Part shown: positions 1-5,761 of the stretch, in pieces | Position numbering within the stretch: position 1 is the stretch's first letter | Layout: every line of letters starts with the position of its first letter | From: Pseudomonadota bacterium | Lineage (GTDB): Bacteria > Pseudomonadota > Alphaproteobacteria > Acetobacterales > Acetobacteraceae | DNA: 12,132 nucleotides | Direction: 5' to 3' | Assembly (NCBI GenBank): GCA_023424475.1 | Contig: JAFADX010000351.1 | Location: 1 to 12,132 of the forward strand | Made by a program: the position numbers and the translations under genes | The notes under the pieces: model-generated | Told to the model about the DNA's origin: nothing | What the model saw: the letters and a program-made list of their open reading frames with translations, nothing else | The model's database searches: none

Positions 1-297
1 CGGCGGGCCTTCGGGCGCAGGCGCCGGGGGGTCCGCCGCGGCCGCCACGGGCTCGGCCGGAATGGCGGCGGGAGGCTCGGCCGGCTCTGCCGGTGCGGCG
101 GGTGGGGAGACCATCATCTCCTCCGTCAGGATCAGGGGACCGGGATCGGCCTCGGCGGGCGCCGGCGTGGCGATTGCCGGGGCGGGCGTCGCCTCGTCCT
201 CGTTGAGGATGCGCCGGATGGAGGCGAGGATATCCTCCATCGACTGGTCGGCCGTGCCACCGCCCGCGGGCGTGCCGTTGCCCGGCGCCTGGGTCAT
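1..297 (-). CDS. PopZ/DUF2497-like polar organizing protein, N-terminal part (runs off left edge)
   Basis: The minus-strand frame is open from an ATG at 297 to the window edge, giving the first 99 residues. After a Gly/Thr-rich start it reads SMEDILASIRRILNEDE (about residues 19–35), the conserved N-terminal helix of the DUF2497/PopZ family. This is followed by a long Pro/Ala/Glu-rich stretch like the disordered acidic linker of Caulobacter PopZ. The C-terminal oligomerization helices expected of the family would lie outside the window. Known PopZ proteins assemble polar microdomains and anchor the chromosome-partitioning complex; the N-terminal helix is the client-binding part. The start ATG overlaps the tolC stop as ATGA, so translation is probably coupled to tolC. 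No separate Shine-Dalgarno is obvious. The family call rests on the motif and linker only, and cellular function is inferred. Confidence 0.8.
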   Translation of the reverse strand, partial: MTQAPGNGTPAGGGTADQSMEDILASIRRILNEDEATPAPAIATPAPAEADPGPLILTEEMMVSPPAAPAEPAEPPAAIPAEPVAAAADPPAPAPEGPP

Positions 298-1811
298 CGG
301 CTGGGCGGGGCCGCCGCCGGGGCCGGACCGGCCGGCCCGAGGGACTGGACCTGCACCGTCCCCTGCGGCCGGTTTGCTTCCTCGGAGAAGTCCCCGGTGC
401 CGACCCAGCGGTCGCGGACGGCATTGTAGTAGGTGCGCGGGTCGTAGAAGTCGACCGGCAGGCCGAGGTCACGGGCGGTCAGGCGCCCGACCGTCGCGGT
501 CAGCGCATAGGAGGCGTTGATCAGCGTCGCGAGCGCCTGCACCAGGCTGACGCGGGCGTTGAGCAATTCCTGTTCCGCATTCAGCACGTCGAGCGTGGTG
601 CGGCTGCCGACGATCGCCTCGCGCTGCACGCCGTCCAGCGCGATCTCCTGCGCGCGGATCTGCGCGCGCACGCTTTCCACCTGCGCGCGGGCGGTGCGCA
701 GCGCCTCCCAGGCCTGGGTCGCCTGCTGGGCCGCGAGCCGGCGGGCATCGGCGACCGACTGGCGGGCCTGCTGCGCCTGCTGGCGCGCCTGGCGCACCGC
801 GGCATGCTCGGCGCCGCCCTGGTAGAGCGGCACGGTCAGGTTCGCGGTGATCTGCGTGCCGGTCTGGCGCGAGCCGCGGGTCTGGTTGTTGTCGATCCGG
901 AATGCGGAGGCGTTGACGCTCACCTGCGGCATCAGCGCCGAGAACTGCACGTCGACGAAGTCGCGCGCCGCCGATTCGTCGAACAGGGCCGCGACGACCG
1001 TCGGGTTGTTCTCGGTCGCGAGGCGCACCGCTTCCTCGAGCGAGCGCACCGGGGGAATGATCGGCGGCGGCGCCTGCACCCGGGCGGGCTCCATGCCGAT
1101 CAGGCGCTGGAACACGGCGCGGGAGGCCTGCAGGTTGCCCTCGGACTGCTGCAGGTTGGCCCGCGCACCGGCGAGGCGGCTTTCCGCCTGCGCAACGTCG
1201 GTGCGGGTGATCTCGCCGACGCGGAAACGCTCGTTCGTCGCCTGCAACTGGCGCATCAGCACTTCGACGTTGTTGCTGTTCAGCCGCACCACCTCCCCGT
1301 CGCGGATGACGGAGACATAGGCGGCGACGGAATCGAGCAGCACGCCCTGCTCGACCGCCAGCAGGCGGGCACGCTGCGCATAGACCTGGTTCTCGGCCCG
1401 CCGCGTGGAAGCGGTCGTGCGGCCTCCCCGGTAGATCGGCTGCGTCACCGTCGCCTGCAGCGTCGCCGTGTTGCGCGGGACGTCCGTGTAGAGCGAGAAA
1501 GGCTCGCCGACCGTGGATGGGTTCAGCAGGTTGCCCGCGGAATCGCGCGCCGCCGGCACCGAGGCCTGCAGGCGGTTCGTCGAGTCGGAATAGCCGCCGC
1601 CCGCCGAGAGCACCACCGTGGGCCGCCAGCCGGACAGCGCCTGGGGCACGTTCTCGTCCACCGCGCGCTGCTGGGCGCGCGCCGCCAGCAGGGTCGGGTT
1701 GTTGGCGTAGGCCGCGGCCAGGGCGTCCTGCAACGACTGCGCGCGGCTGCCGGTCGGCGCAAGCGCCGCCAGGGCGACAGTCAGCAGCATGGTCTTCCGC
1801 AGGCTGATCAT
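294..1811 (-). CDS. tolC: TolC family outer membrane efflux/secretion channel
   Basis: A 505-residue protein, close to the usual length of TolC/type I secretion outer-membrane channels (E. coli TolC is 493). The chosen ATG at 1811 gives a clean signal peptide: MISLRKT, a hydrophobic segment, then SRA|QS with predicted cleavage after residue 24. Translation upstream of this ATG is open but does not look like protein. The mature part begins SLQDALAAAYANNPTLLAAR, the typical opening of the first outer membrane efflux protein repeat. The second repeat opens near SLEEAVRLATENNP. Long Gln/Ala/Arg-rich helices follow (for example QARQQAQQARQSVADARR), then the GSRTTLDVLNAEQELLNAR motif typical of the family's C-terminal repeat. 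The Pro/Ala-rich tail is variable. It should form a trimeric channel working with inner-membrane exporters that are not in this window. It follows the PIMT-like gene after 147 bp and overlaps the popZ-like gene. The symbol is used in the family sense. Confidence 0.92.
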   Translation of the reverse strand: MISLRKTMLLTVALAALAPTGSRAQSLQDALAAAYANNPTLLAARAQQRAVDENVPQALSGWRPTVVLSAGGGYSDSTNRLQASVPAARDSAGNLLNPSTVGEPFSLYTDVPRNTATLQATVTQPIYRGGRTTASTRRAENQVYAQRARLLAVEQGVLLDSVAAYVSVIRDGEVVRLNSNNVEVLMRQLQATNERFRVGEITRTDVAQAESRLAGARANLQQSEGNLQASRAVFQRLIGMEPARVQAPPPIIPPVRSLEEAVRLATENNPTVVAALFDESAARDFVDVQFSALMPQVSVNASAFRIDNNQTRGSRQTGTQITANLTVPLYQGGAEHAAVRQARQQAQQARQSVADARRLAAQQATQAWEALRTARAQVESVRAQIRAQEIALDGVQREAIVGSRTTLDVLNAEQELLNARVSLVQALATLINASYALTATVGRLTARDLGLPVDFYDPRTYYNAVRDRWVGTGDFSEEANRPQGTVQVQSLGPAGPAPAAAPPSR

Positions 1812-1837
1812 ATGGCTCGCCGTTCCCCAGGCATCTT

Positions 1838-1867
1838 GGCCGATCGGCCCGCGGATCCATCCGCGGG
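1838..1867 (-). promoter_or_regulatory. Overlapping palindromes in the tolC leader
   Basis: Just upstream of the tolC start lie two abutting symmetric elements. The first is a perfect 12-bp palindrome, GGCCGATCGGCC (1838–1849). The second is a hairpin with perfect 9-bp arms, CCCGCGGAT (1848–1856) and ATCCGCGGG (1859–1867), with a 2-nt loop. They overlap by two bases, so as RNA the two folds would compete at the edge. No T-run follows, so it is not a standard intrinsic terminator for the upstream PIMT-like gene. It could be a leader hairpin or a protein-binding site. The symmetry is seen directly; any role is inference. Confidence 0.4.
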
Positions 1868-1958
1868 GCTCGCATCGTCCCCGATAAAACTTAACGCACG
1901 GCAACGCGCAGGCGCCAGCCCGACCGGGATGCAGAAGCGTGACGGGGGCGCCGGTGTC

Positions 1959-2615
1959 TCAGAACGCGAAGGCCGGCGCCGCCGCGAAGCCGGGCAGCGC
2001 AGGCGCATGGGCATCGAAGGCAGCTGTCGTCGTCACGGTGCCGCCTGCGCGGCGCGCCAGCAATGCGCGCCCCGGGGGGCCGCCTGCAAGGCCAATCGTG
2101 ACGAGCCGGCCACCTTCGGCGAGTTGTTCCTCGATGACGTCCGGCACTGCGCCGACGCCGCCCTCGATCACGATCACGTCCCACGGCGCGCCGGCGGCAT
2201 GGCCCTGGGACGGATCGGCCTGCACCAGCGTCACCGCCCCGGCGGGGACGGCGGCGGGCAGCGCGGCCCGCGCGATGGCGAGCAGGTTCGGGTCGGCCTC
2301 GACGGCCGTCACGGTGCCGCCGATGGCCGCGAGCAGCGCGGCGCCGAAGCCGGTGCCGGCGGCAAGCACGAGAGCGCGTTCGCCGCGCTTCAGCGCGGCC
2401 AGCTGAACAAGGCGCGCGAGCACCAGCGGCTGCAGCATCGCCCGGCCGCTGGGCAGCGGCACATCGGCATCGGCATAGGCGCGCGCGGCGAGGGCGGGCG
2501 GCACGAAGCGCTCGCGCGGCAGGTCGCGCATCGCGGAGACGATGCGCGGATCCTCCACGCGGTTCGGGCGGAGCTGCCCATCCACCATGAAGCGGCGCGC
2601 CTCGGCGAAATCCAT
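1959..2615 (-). CDS. PIMT-fold (protein-L-isoaspartate O-methyltransferase-like) SAM methyltransferase
   Basis: A 218-residue protein of the Pcmt family. It starts with the alphaproteobacterial hallmark ARRFMVDGQLRPN (about residues 6–18), then LPRERFVP (32–39), followed by a Rossmann-fold SAM site at ALVLAAGTGFG (81–91) and an acidic ribose contact in VTAVEADP. Classical enzymes repair isoaspartyl residues. Here the catalytic-loop motif that usually reads GQTISQP is GRAMLQP (57–63), with Leu in place of the conserved Ser. Isoaspartyl repair is therefore doubtful and the real substrate is unknown. The C-terminal tail is Ala/Pro-rich. The ATG at 2615 has a GAGG nine bases upstream on its strand. 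A promoter is visible between it and tRNA-Cys. It probably shares a transcript with tolC and the popZ-like gene. Confidence 0.85.
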   Translation of the reverse strand: MDFAEARRFMVDGQLRPNRVEDPRIVSAMRDLPRERFVPPALAARAYADADVPLPSGRAMLQPLVLARLVQLAALKRGERALVLAAGTGFGAALLAAIGGTVTAVEADPNLLAIARAALPAAVPAGAVTLVQADPSQGHAAGAPWDVIVIEGGVGAVPDVIEEQLAEGGRLVTIGLAGGPPGRALLARRAGGTVTTTAAFDAHAPALPGFAAAPAFAF

Positions 2616-2646
2616 CGTGATCGGCCTCGTGACAGGGTGCGGCGGG

Positions 2647-2676
2647 GTTATAGGTCGCCCCGGCCCGAAGCGCCAA
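2647..2676 (-). promoter_or_regulatory. Candidate sigma-70 promoter of the PIMT-like gene
   Basis: Reading the minus strand, TTGGCG (2676–2671) is followed after 18 bases by TATAAC (2652–2647), which matches TATAAT at five of six positions. Transcription would start near 2640, leaving a leader of roughly 25 nt that contains the GAGG site (2628–2625). No other good promoter is seen in this gap for the minus-strand genes. Confidence 0.5.
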
Positions 2677-2684
2677 GCGGGCGC

Positions 2685-2713
2685 TTGACCGCGGACGGCG
2701 CGCAGTCGATATG
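2685..2713 (+). promoter_or_regulatory. Candidate promoter of tRNA-Cys
   Basis: TTGACC (2685–2690), a five-of-six match to the -35 box, is followed after 17 bases by the weak -10-like GATATG (2708–2713). A GC-rich discriminator then runs to the mature tRNA 5' end at 2726. The start would fall near 2720. The -35 lies between the divergent PIMT promoter and the tRNA, so the two promoters are close neighbours. The -10 match is poor, so confidence is moderate. Confidence 0.45.
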
Positions 2714-2725
2714 GGGCGCCCGCGC

Positions 2726-2796
2726 GGTCCGGTGGCCGAGTGGTCAGGCAAGGGTCTGCAAAACCCTCTACAGCGGTTCGATTCCGCTCCGGACCT
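2726..2796 (+). tRNA. tRNA-Cys (anticodon GCA)
   Basis: A complete 71-nt cloverleaf. The acceptor arms GGTCCGG and CCGGACC pair perfectly over seven bases. The D arm is GCC…GGC, the anticodon stem is AGGGT/ACCCT around the loop CTGCAAA (anticodon GCA), and the T arm is AGCGG-TTCGATT-CCGCT. The discriminator base is T, the identity base expected for cysteine tRNA. The 3' CCA is not encoded (TGA follows the discriminator region), so it must be added after transcription, unlike the neighbouring tRNA-Asn. Confidence 0.96.
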
Positions 2797-2811
2797 GATC
2801 GCGCGGGTGGG

Positions 2812-2840
2812 TTTACATGGGTGGCGCCCCCGACTATATG
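2812..2840 (+). promoter_or_regulatory. Candidate promoter of tRNA-Asn
   Basis: TTTACA (2812–2817) and TATATG (2835–2840) are separated by exactly 17 bases. The start would be near 2847, about ten bases before the mature tRNA 5' end at 2857. This suggests the two tRNA genes are transcribed separately, although read-through from tRNA-Cys is not excluded because no terminator is seen between them. Confidence 0.6.
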
Positions 2841-2856
2841 CGGCGCCCGGCTCCGT

Positions 2857-2932
2857 TCCCCGATAGCTCAGTTGGTAGAGCGCGGGACTGTTAATCCCTA
2901 GGTCGTAGGTTCGAGTCCTACTCGGGGAGCCA
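2857..2932 (+). tRNA. tRNA-Asn (anticodon GTT), CCA encoded
   Basis: A 76-nt cloverleaf. The acceptor arms TCCCCGA and TCGGGGA pair over seven bases, the D arm is GCTC…GAGC, the anticodon loop is CTGTTAA (anticodon GTT), and the T arm is GTAGG-TTCGAGT-CCTAC. Discriminator G and a genomically encoded CCA (2930–2932) complete it. The anticodon stem CGGGA/TCCCT has a C·U mismatch at its outermost pair (positions 27:43). E. coli tRNA-Asn has only a G·U wobble there, so the end of this stem is weak but acceptable. Confidence 0.97.
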
Positions 2933-3038
2933 TCTTCTCCACAACGAACGCGAACCCATCCCGGCAGCGAACGGGCTTGACCCGGCGCGGGCGGCTCCGT
3001 CCCCATGCGACCGGACCATCCTTCCCGGGACGCCGCCC

Positions 3039-3788
3039 ATGGATTCCTCTCCGGCCCGCCTTGCGCCGCATGCGACGCTGCCGCGCTACTACGCGGATCC
3101 CGCGCAGCGCGACCGCTTCGTCCGTGCTCTCTTCGACGGAGGCGCGGCCTCCTACGACCGGGTCAATGCCATCTTCTCCCTCGGCTCCGGTGCCCGCTAC
3201 CGGAGGGAAGCTCTGCTGCGCGCGGGCCTCGCGCCCGGCCAGCGGGTGCTCGACGTGGCGACCGGCACCGGCCTGGTGGCGCGGGAGGCGCTCGCACTGC
3301 TCGGCCAGCCAGGCCGCCTGGTCGGCCTCGACCTCTCGCTCGGCATGCTGAAGGCCGCACGCGCGAACCTGCCCATCGCCCTGGTGCAGGCACGGGCGGA
3401 GGACCTGCCGCTCGCCGATGCGAGCTTCGACCTGGTCAGCATGGGCTATGCGCTGCGCCACGTGCCCGACCTCGTGCGCGCCTTCGCGGAATACCGGCGC
3501 GTCCTGCGCCCTGGCGGCCGCGTCCTGCTGCTCGAGATCGACCAGCCGGCGAATCCCTTCGGCCAGGCGGCGCTGCGCTTCTACCTCGGCAATGTCGTGC
3601 CGGCGCTGTCGCGCTTCATGGCAGGCGACGATTCGCGCGAAATGATGCGCTACTTCTGGGACACCATCGATGCCTGCGTCGCGCCGGCGGCGATCGAAGG
3701 CGCACTCGCCGAAGCCGGCTTCGATGAGATCGACTGCGACGTGCAGTTCGGCATCTTCCGTGCCTATCGCGCGCGGCGCCTGGCCTGA
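3039..3788 (+). CDS. UbiE/COQ5-superfamily class I SAM-dependent methyltransferase
   Basis: A 249-residue protein with the UbiE-type layout. An N-terminal FDGGAASYDRVNAIFSLG segment (about 32–49) corresponds to the family's VFdsVA..YD.MN.lmS motif. The SAM site is VLDVATGTG (70–78), the acidic ribose contact is in GLDLS, and the post-motifs include ARAEDLPLADASFDLVSMGYALRHVPD and VLRPGGRVLLLEI. The C-terminal YFWDTIDACVAP segment is not part of canonical UbiE. I therefore assign the superfamily but not the 2-methoxy-6-polyprenyl-benzoquinol methyltransferase role. The ATG at 3039 is the first in frame, and a GGGA lies a few bases upstream. It converges on the divergent phnM paralogue with only 16 bases between the stops. 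Nothing ties it to phosphonate metabolism except position. Confidence 0.82.
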   Translation: MDSSPARLAPHATLPRYYADPAQRDRFVRALFDGGAASYDRVNAIFSLGSGARYRREALLRAGLAPGQRVLDVATGTGLVAREALALLGQPGRLVGLDLSLGMLKAARANLPIALVQARAEDLPLADASFDLVSMGYALRHVPDLVRAFAEYRRVLRPGGRVLLLEIDQPANPFGQAALRFYLGNVVPALSRFMAGDDSREMMRYFWDTIDACVAPAAIEGALAEAGFDEIDCDVQFGIFRAYRARRLA

Positions 3789-3804
3789 CGCGGCCAGGAC
3801 GCCG

Positions 3805-4947
3805 TCAGCCCAGGATGCGCGCCTCCGCGCCCGGCGCCAGCCAGCCCAGCCGCCCCGCGGCGAAGACGGCCACCGGTGCCGGCGCGACGGGATCGACCAC
3901 CACCACGTCGCCACGCAGCCCAGGCGCGAGGCGCCCGCGATCCGCCAGCCCGCAGGCCTCGGCCGGATTGGCCGAAACCAGCGCCCAGGCCCGCGGCAGG
4001 TCGAGCACGCCGCGGCGGACCATGGCGAAGGCGGCTTCCAGCATGGCCGGCCAGACATAGTCCGAGGCGAGCACCGTCACGAGGCCCCGCTCGGCCAGCG
4101 GCGCCGCCGAGGCCCAGCCGAGGTGGCTGCCCCCGCGCACCACGTTGGGCGCGCCCATCACGACATGCTCGCCCGCCGCGCGGGCGTCGGCGGCGACCTC
4201 CTCGGACATCGGGAACTCGCAGATGGTCGCCCCATGGTCGCGGTAATGCGCGCGGTCCTCGAGCGTCGCGTCGTCATGGCTCAGCATCGGGATCCCCGCC
4301 GCGCGCGCCGCGGCGACGAGGCGCCCGCGCGCCGCCGGAATCTCGTCGCGCCGCGCCGCCACCGCTTCGGCCAGGCTGCGGAAGGCCTCCGCCTTCATGC
4401 CGGAGCGGCCGGCATACTTCGCCACCGTCACCGGGTCGTGGAGCTTGCGCACGATCGCCGGCGTATGGTCGTTGAAGCCCAGCAGGTGCACCGATCCATC
4501 GGCGATCCCCGCCAGCGCGTCCTCGAGCGCGTCGAGATTGTCCGCCTCGAAGCGCAGGTGCACGCGGATATCCGTCGCGGCGCGGGCGCGCGCCGCCGGC
4601 AGTGCCGCCTTCAGCCGGTGCCAGGCCTCGAGCGAGCGCAGCCCGGGCTCCCACGACAGCGTGACGCCGAGATAGGCGGTGGTGATGCCGCAGGCGATGA
4701 GTTGCGCCGCCGAATCACGCAGCGCCAGCGCCGCCGGCAGATCGACGCCGGGCCGCGGCTGCAGCTGGCGTTCATGCGCATCGCCATGGATGTCCACGAG
4801 GCCGGGCAGCACCAGCAGCCCTCCGGCGTCGAAGCGCCGCCCGTCCCCGGCCGGCGACAGGGCGATGAGGCCGTCCTTCAGGGCAAGTGCCTCGTCCCGC
4901 ATGGCGCCGTCGCGCAGCACGGCGCCGCCGGTGATCGTCCAGGTCAT
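3805..4947 (-). CDS. Second PhnM-type amidohydrolase (alpha-D-ribose 1-methylphosphonate 5-triphosphate diphosphatase-like)
   Basis: A 380-residue amidohydrolase of the PhnM group (COG3454 type), starting MTWTITGGAVL at the ATG four bases after the phnF stop, so it is surely co-transcribed with phnF. Motifs shared with the operon-encoded PhnM include the metal-binding H-x-D at H54/D56 (VDIHGDAHERQLQPR, against VDVHTDNLERQVQPR in the other copy). Further matches are AGITT/CGITT, a SHDD motif (about two thirds along), EFPMS, GAPNVVRGGSH and ASDYVWPAMLEAA. It departs clearly from the classical copy in the HGDAHER segment and in the region after GITTAYLGV, where classical PhnM has TTVFDALCLGD. 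PhnM splits the 5-triphosphate of the ribosyl phosphonate to release pyrophosphate. This copy may act on a related triphosphate or be a regulated spare. It lies on the arm opposite the C-P lyase core, next to the regulator. Family membership is firm; the substrate is not. Confidence 0.85.
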   Translation of the reverse strand: MTWTITGGAVLRDGAMRDEALALKDGLIALSPAGDGRRFDAGGLLVLPGLVDIHGDAHERQLQPRPGVDLPAALALRDSAAQLIACGITTAYLGVTLSWEPGLRSLEAWHRLKAALPAARARAATDIRVHLRFEADNLDALEDALAGIADGSVHLLGFNDHTPAIVRKLHDPVTVAKYAGRSGMKAEAFRSLAEAVAARRDEIPAARGRLVAAARAAGIPMLSHDDATLEDRAHYRDHGATICEFPMSEEVAADARAAGEHVVMGAPNVVRGGSHLGWASAAPLAERGLVTVLASDYVWPAMLEAAFAMVRRGVLDLPRAWALVSANPAEACGLADRGRLAPGLRGDVVVVDPVAPAPVAVFAAGRLGWLAPGAEARILG

Positions 4948-4951
4948 CGTC

Positions 4952-5698
4952 TCAGGGTTCCACCACGAGTTGCACGCGCCCGGCGGCATAGATCGCCTGG
5001 GTCCAGTCCACCGGCTGGCCGTCCGGGTCGACGTTGAGGGATTCGGACACCAGCACCGGCCGCGAGCGGGATTGCTGGAGCAGTTCCGCTTCCTCCGGCG
5101 TCGGCAGGCGGGCCGTGATGCGGGAGGATTTGCGCCGATAGTCCGGCACGCCGCTGGCGGCGAGCGCCGCGGTGATGGAGGGATCCGCCCCCAGGGCCTC
5201 CGCCGCAGCGGCGCAGCGCGGCAACGGCAGGTGATGGGCGCCGAGCACCACCGGCCGGCCGTTCGACAGGCCCAGCCGGTCGATGCGCAGCACCAGCCGG
5301 CCCCGGCGGATGCCGAGCGCCTCGGCAAGCTGCGTCTCGGCCGGAACCTCGGAGATGCGCAGGATGCGCCCGGCCGGCTCGCGGTTCTCGCGGCGGATCA
5401 GTTCGGAGAAGCGCGTGCGGGGACCCAGGCGGTAATCCACCACGTCCTCGGCGACGAAGGCGCCGCGGCCCTGCTCGACGCGGATCAGCCCGCGCGCCTC
5501 CAGGTCCTCCAGCGCGCGGCGCACCGTGTGGCGGTTGACCGCGAAGCGCTGGGTCAGCACCGCTTCGGTCGGCAGGCGTTCGCCGGCGGAGCGGCCGCCC
5601 TGCGCGATCTCGGCTTCCAGCGCGGCGGCGATCTGGCGCCACAGCGCCACCCCCTGCCCTCGCGCCAGCGGCGCGCCCGTCATCGAAACTTCAACCAT
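4952..5698 (-). CDS. phnF: PhnF-type GntR/UTRA transcriptional regulator
   Basis: A 248-residue HutC-subfamily GntR regulator. The N-terminal winged helix-turn-helix (about residues 18–82) contains ERLPTEAVLTQRFAVNRHTVRRALEDLEARGLI and the wing EQGRGAFVAED. A linker with DYRLGPRTRFSELI, characteristic of PhnF, leads to a C-terminal UTRA effector domain (about 95–245) with a DRLGLSNGRPVVLGAHHLPLPR core and a SESLNVD segment near the end. The alternative ATG at 5683 (residue 6) is close to the first. Neither start has a strong Shine-Dalgarno, and I keep the upstream one. It reads divergently from phnG across 63 bp containing a nested dyad and precedes the second phnM by four bases. By analogy with other PhnF proteins it should repress the phosphonate genes and its own arm until a phosphonate or phosphate-related signal appears. 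The ligand is not deducible here. Confidence 0.9.
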   Translation of the reverse strand: MVEVSMTGAPLARGQGVALWRQIAAALEAEIAQGGRSAGERLPTEAVLTQRFAVNRHTVRRALEDLEARGLIRVEQGRGAFVAEDVVDYRLGPRTRFSELIRRENREPAGRILRISEVPAETQLAEALGIRRGRLVLRIDRLGLSNGRPVVLGAHHLPLPRCAAAAEALGADPSITAALAASGVPDYRRKSSRITARLPTPEEAELLQQSRSRPVLVSESLNVDPDGQPVDWTQAIYAAGRVQLVVEP

Positions 5699-5706
5699 CG
5701 CCGACC

Positions 5707-5733
5707 AAGTCCGTGGGATATCCGTGTGGACTT
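5707..5733. promoter_or_regulatory. Nested dyad between phnF and phnG, candidate PhnF operator
   Basis: AAGTCC (5707–5712) and GGACTT (5728–5733) form perfect 6-bp inverted arms around an inner perfect palindrome GGATATCC (5716–5723), the two centres differing by half a base. It lies in the middle of the 63-bp divergent control region and overlaps the candidate -35 box of phnG. Its placement suits an operator for a dimeric GntR-type regulator controlling both arms. It does not closely match the published mycobacterial PhnF site, so the assignment is inference from symmetry and position. Confidence 0.45.
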
Positions 5734-5754
5734 TGTGCCGGTCGGATGTCTAAT
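5727..5754 (+). promoter_or_regulatory. Candidate promoter of the phnG operon
   Basis: TGGACT (5727–5732, four of six to TTGACA) and TCTAAT (5749–5754, five of six to TATAAT) are 16 bases apart. A start seven bases beyond the -10 would fall at about 5761, directly before the phnG ATG at 5762, so the transcript could be leaderless. The -10 sits in TGTCTAATTGTCCA, which contains an AATT-centred partial symmetry and could be a second regulator contact. Confidence 0.4.
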
Positions 5755-5761
5755 TGTCCAG

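Noticed and set aside
804..2798. A 664-codon plus-strand open frame antisense to tolC and the PIMT-like gene
   Set aside because: It runs across two well-supported minus-strand genes and into tRNA-Cys; the translation is Arg/His/Gly-rich with no recognizable domain. Long open antisense frames are expected at this GC content.
2977..2982. TTGACC as the -35 box for the UbiE-like gene
   Set aside because: No acceptable -10 hexamer is found 15–19 bases downstream, so no promoter is annotated.
3785..3808. CTGACG…CGTCAG inverted repeat between the convergent UbiE-like gene and second phnM, as a bidirectional terminator
   Set aside because: Only six paired bases with a 12-nt loop, overlapping both stop codons and with no T-run on either strand; too weak to annotate.
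1891..4058. Long minus-strand open frames spanning the tRNA genes and the UbiE-like gene (1891–3006 and 2898–4058)
   Set aside because: They read through tRNA genes and oppose a gene with clear SAM-methyltransferase motifs; composition is shadow-like.
3670..5037. A 455-codon plus-strand open frame antisense to the second phnM
   Set aside because: The minus strand has continuous amidohydrolase motifs here; the plus frame shows only low-complexity Arg/His/Ala sequence.
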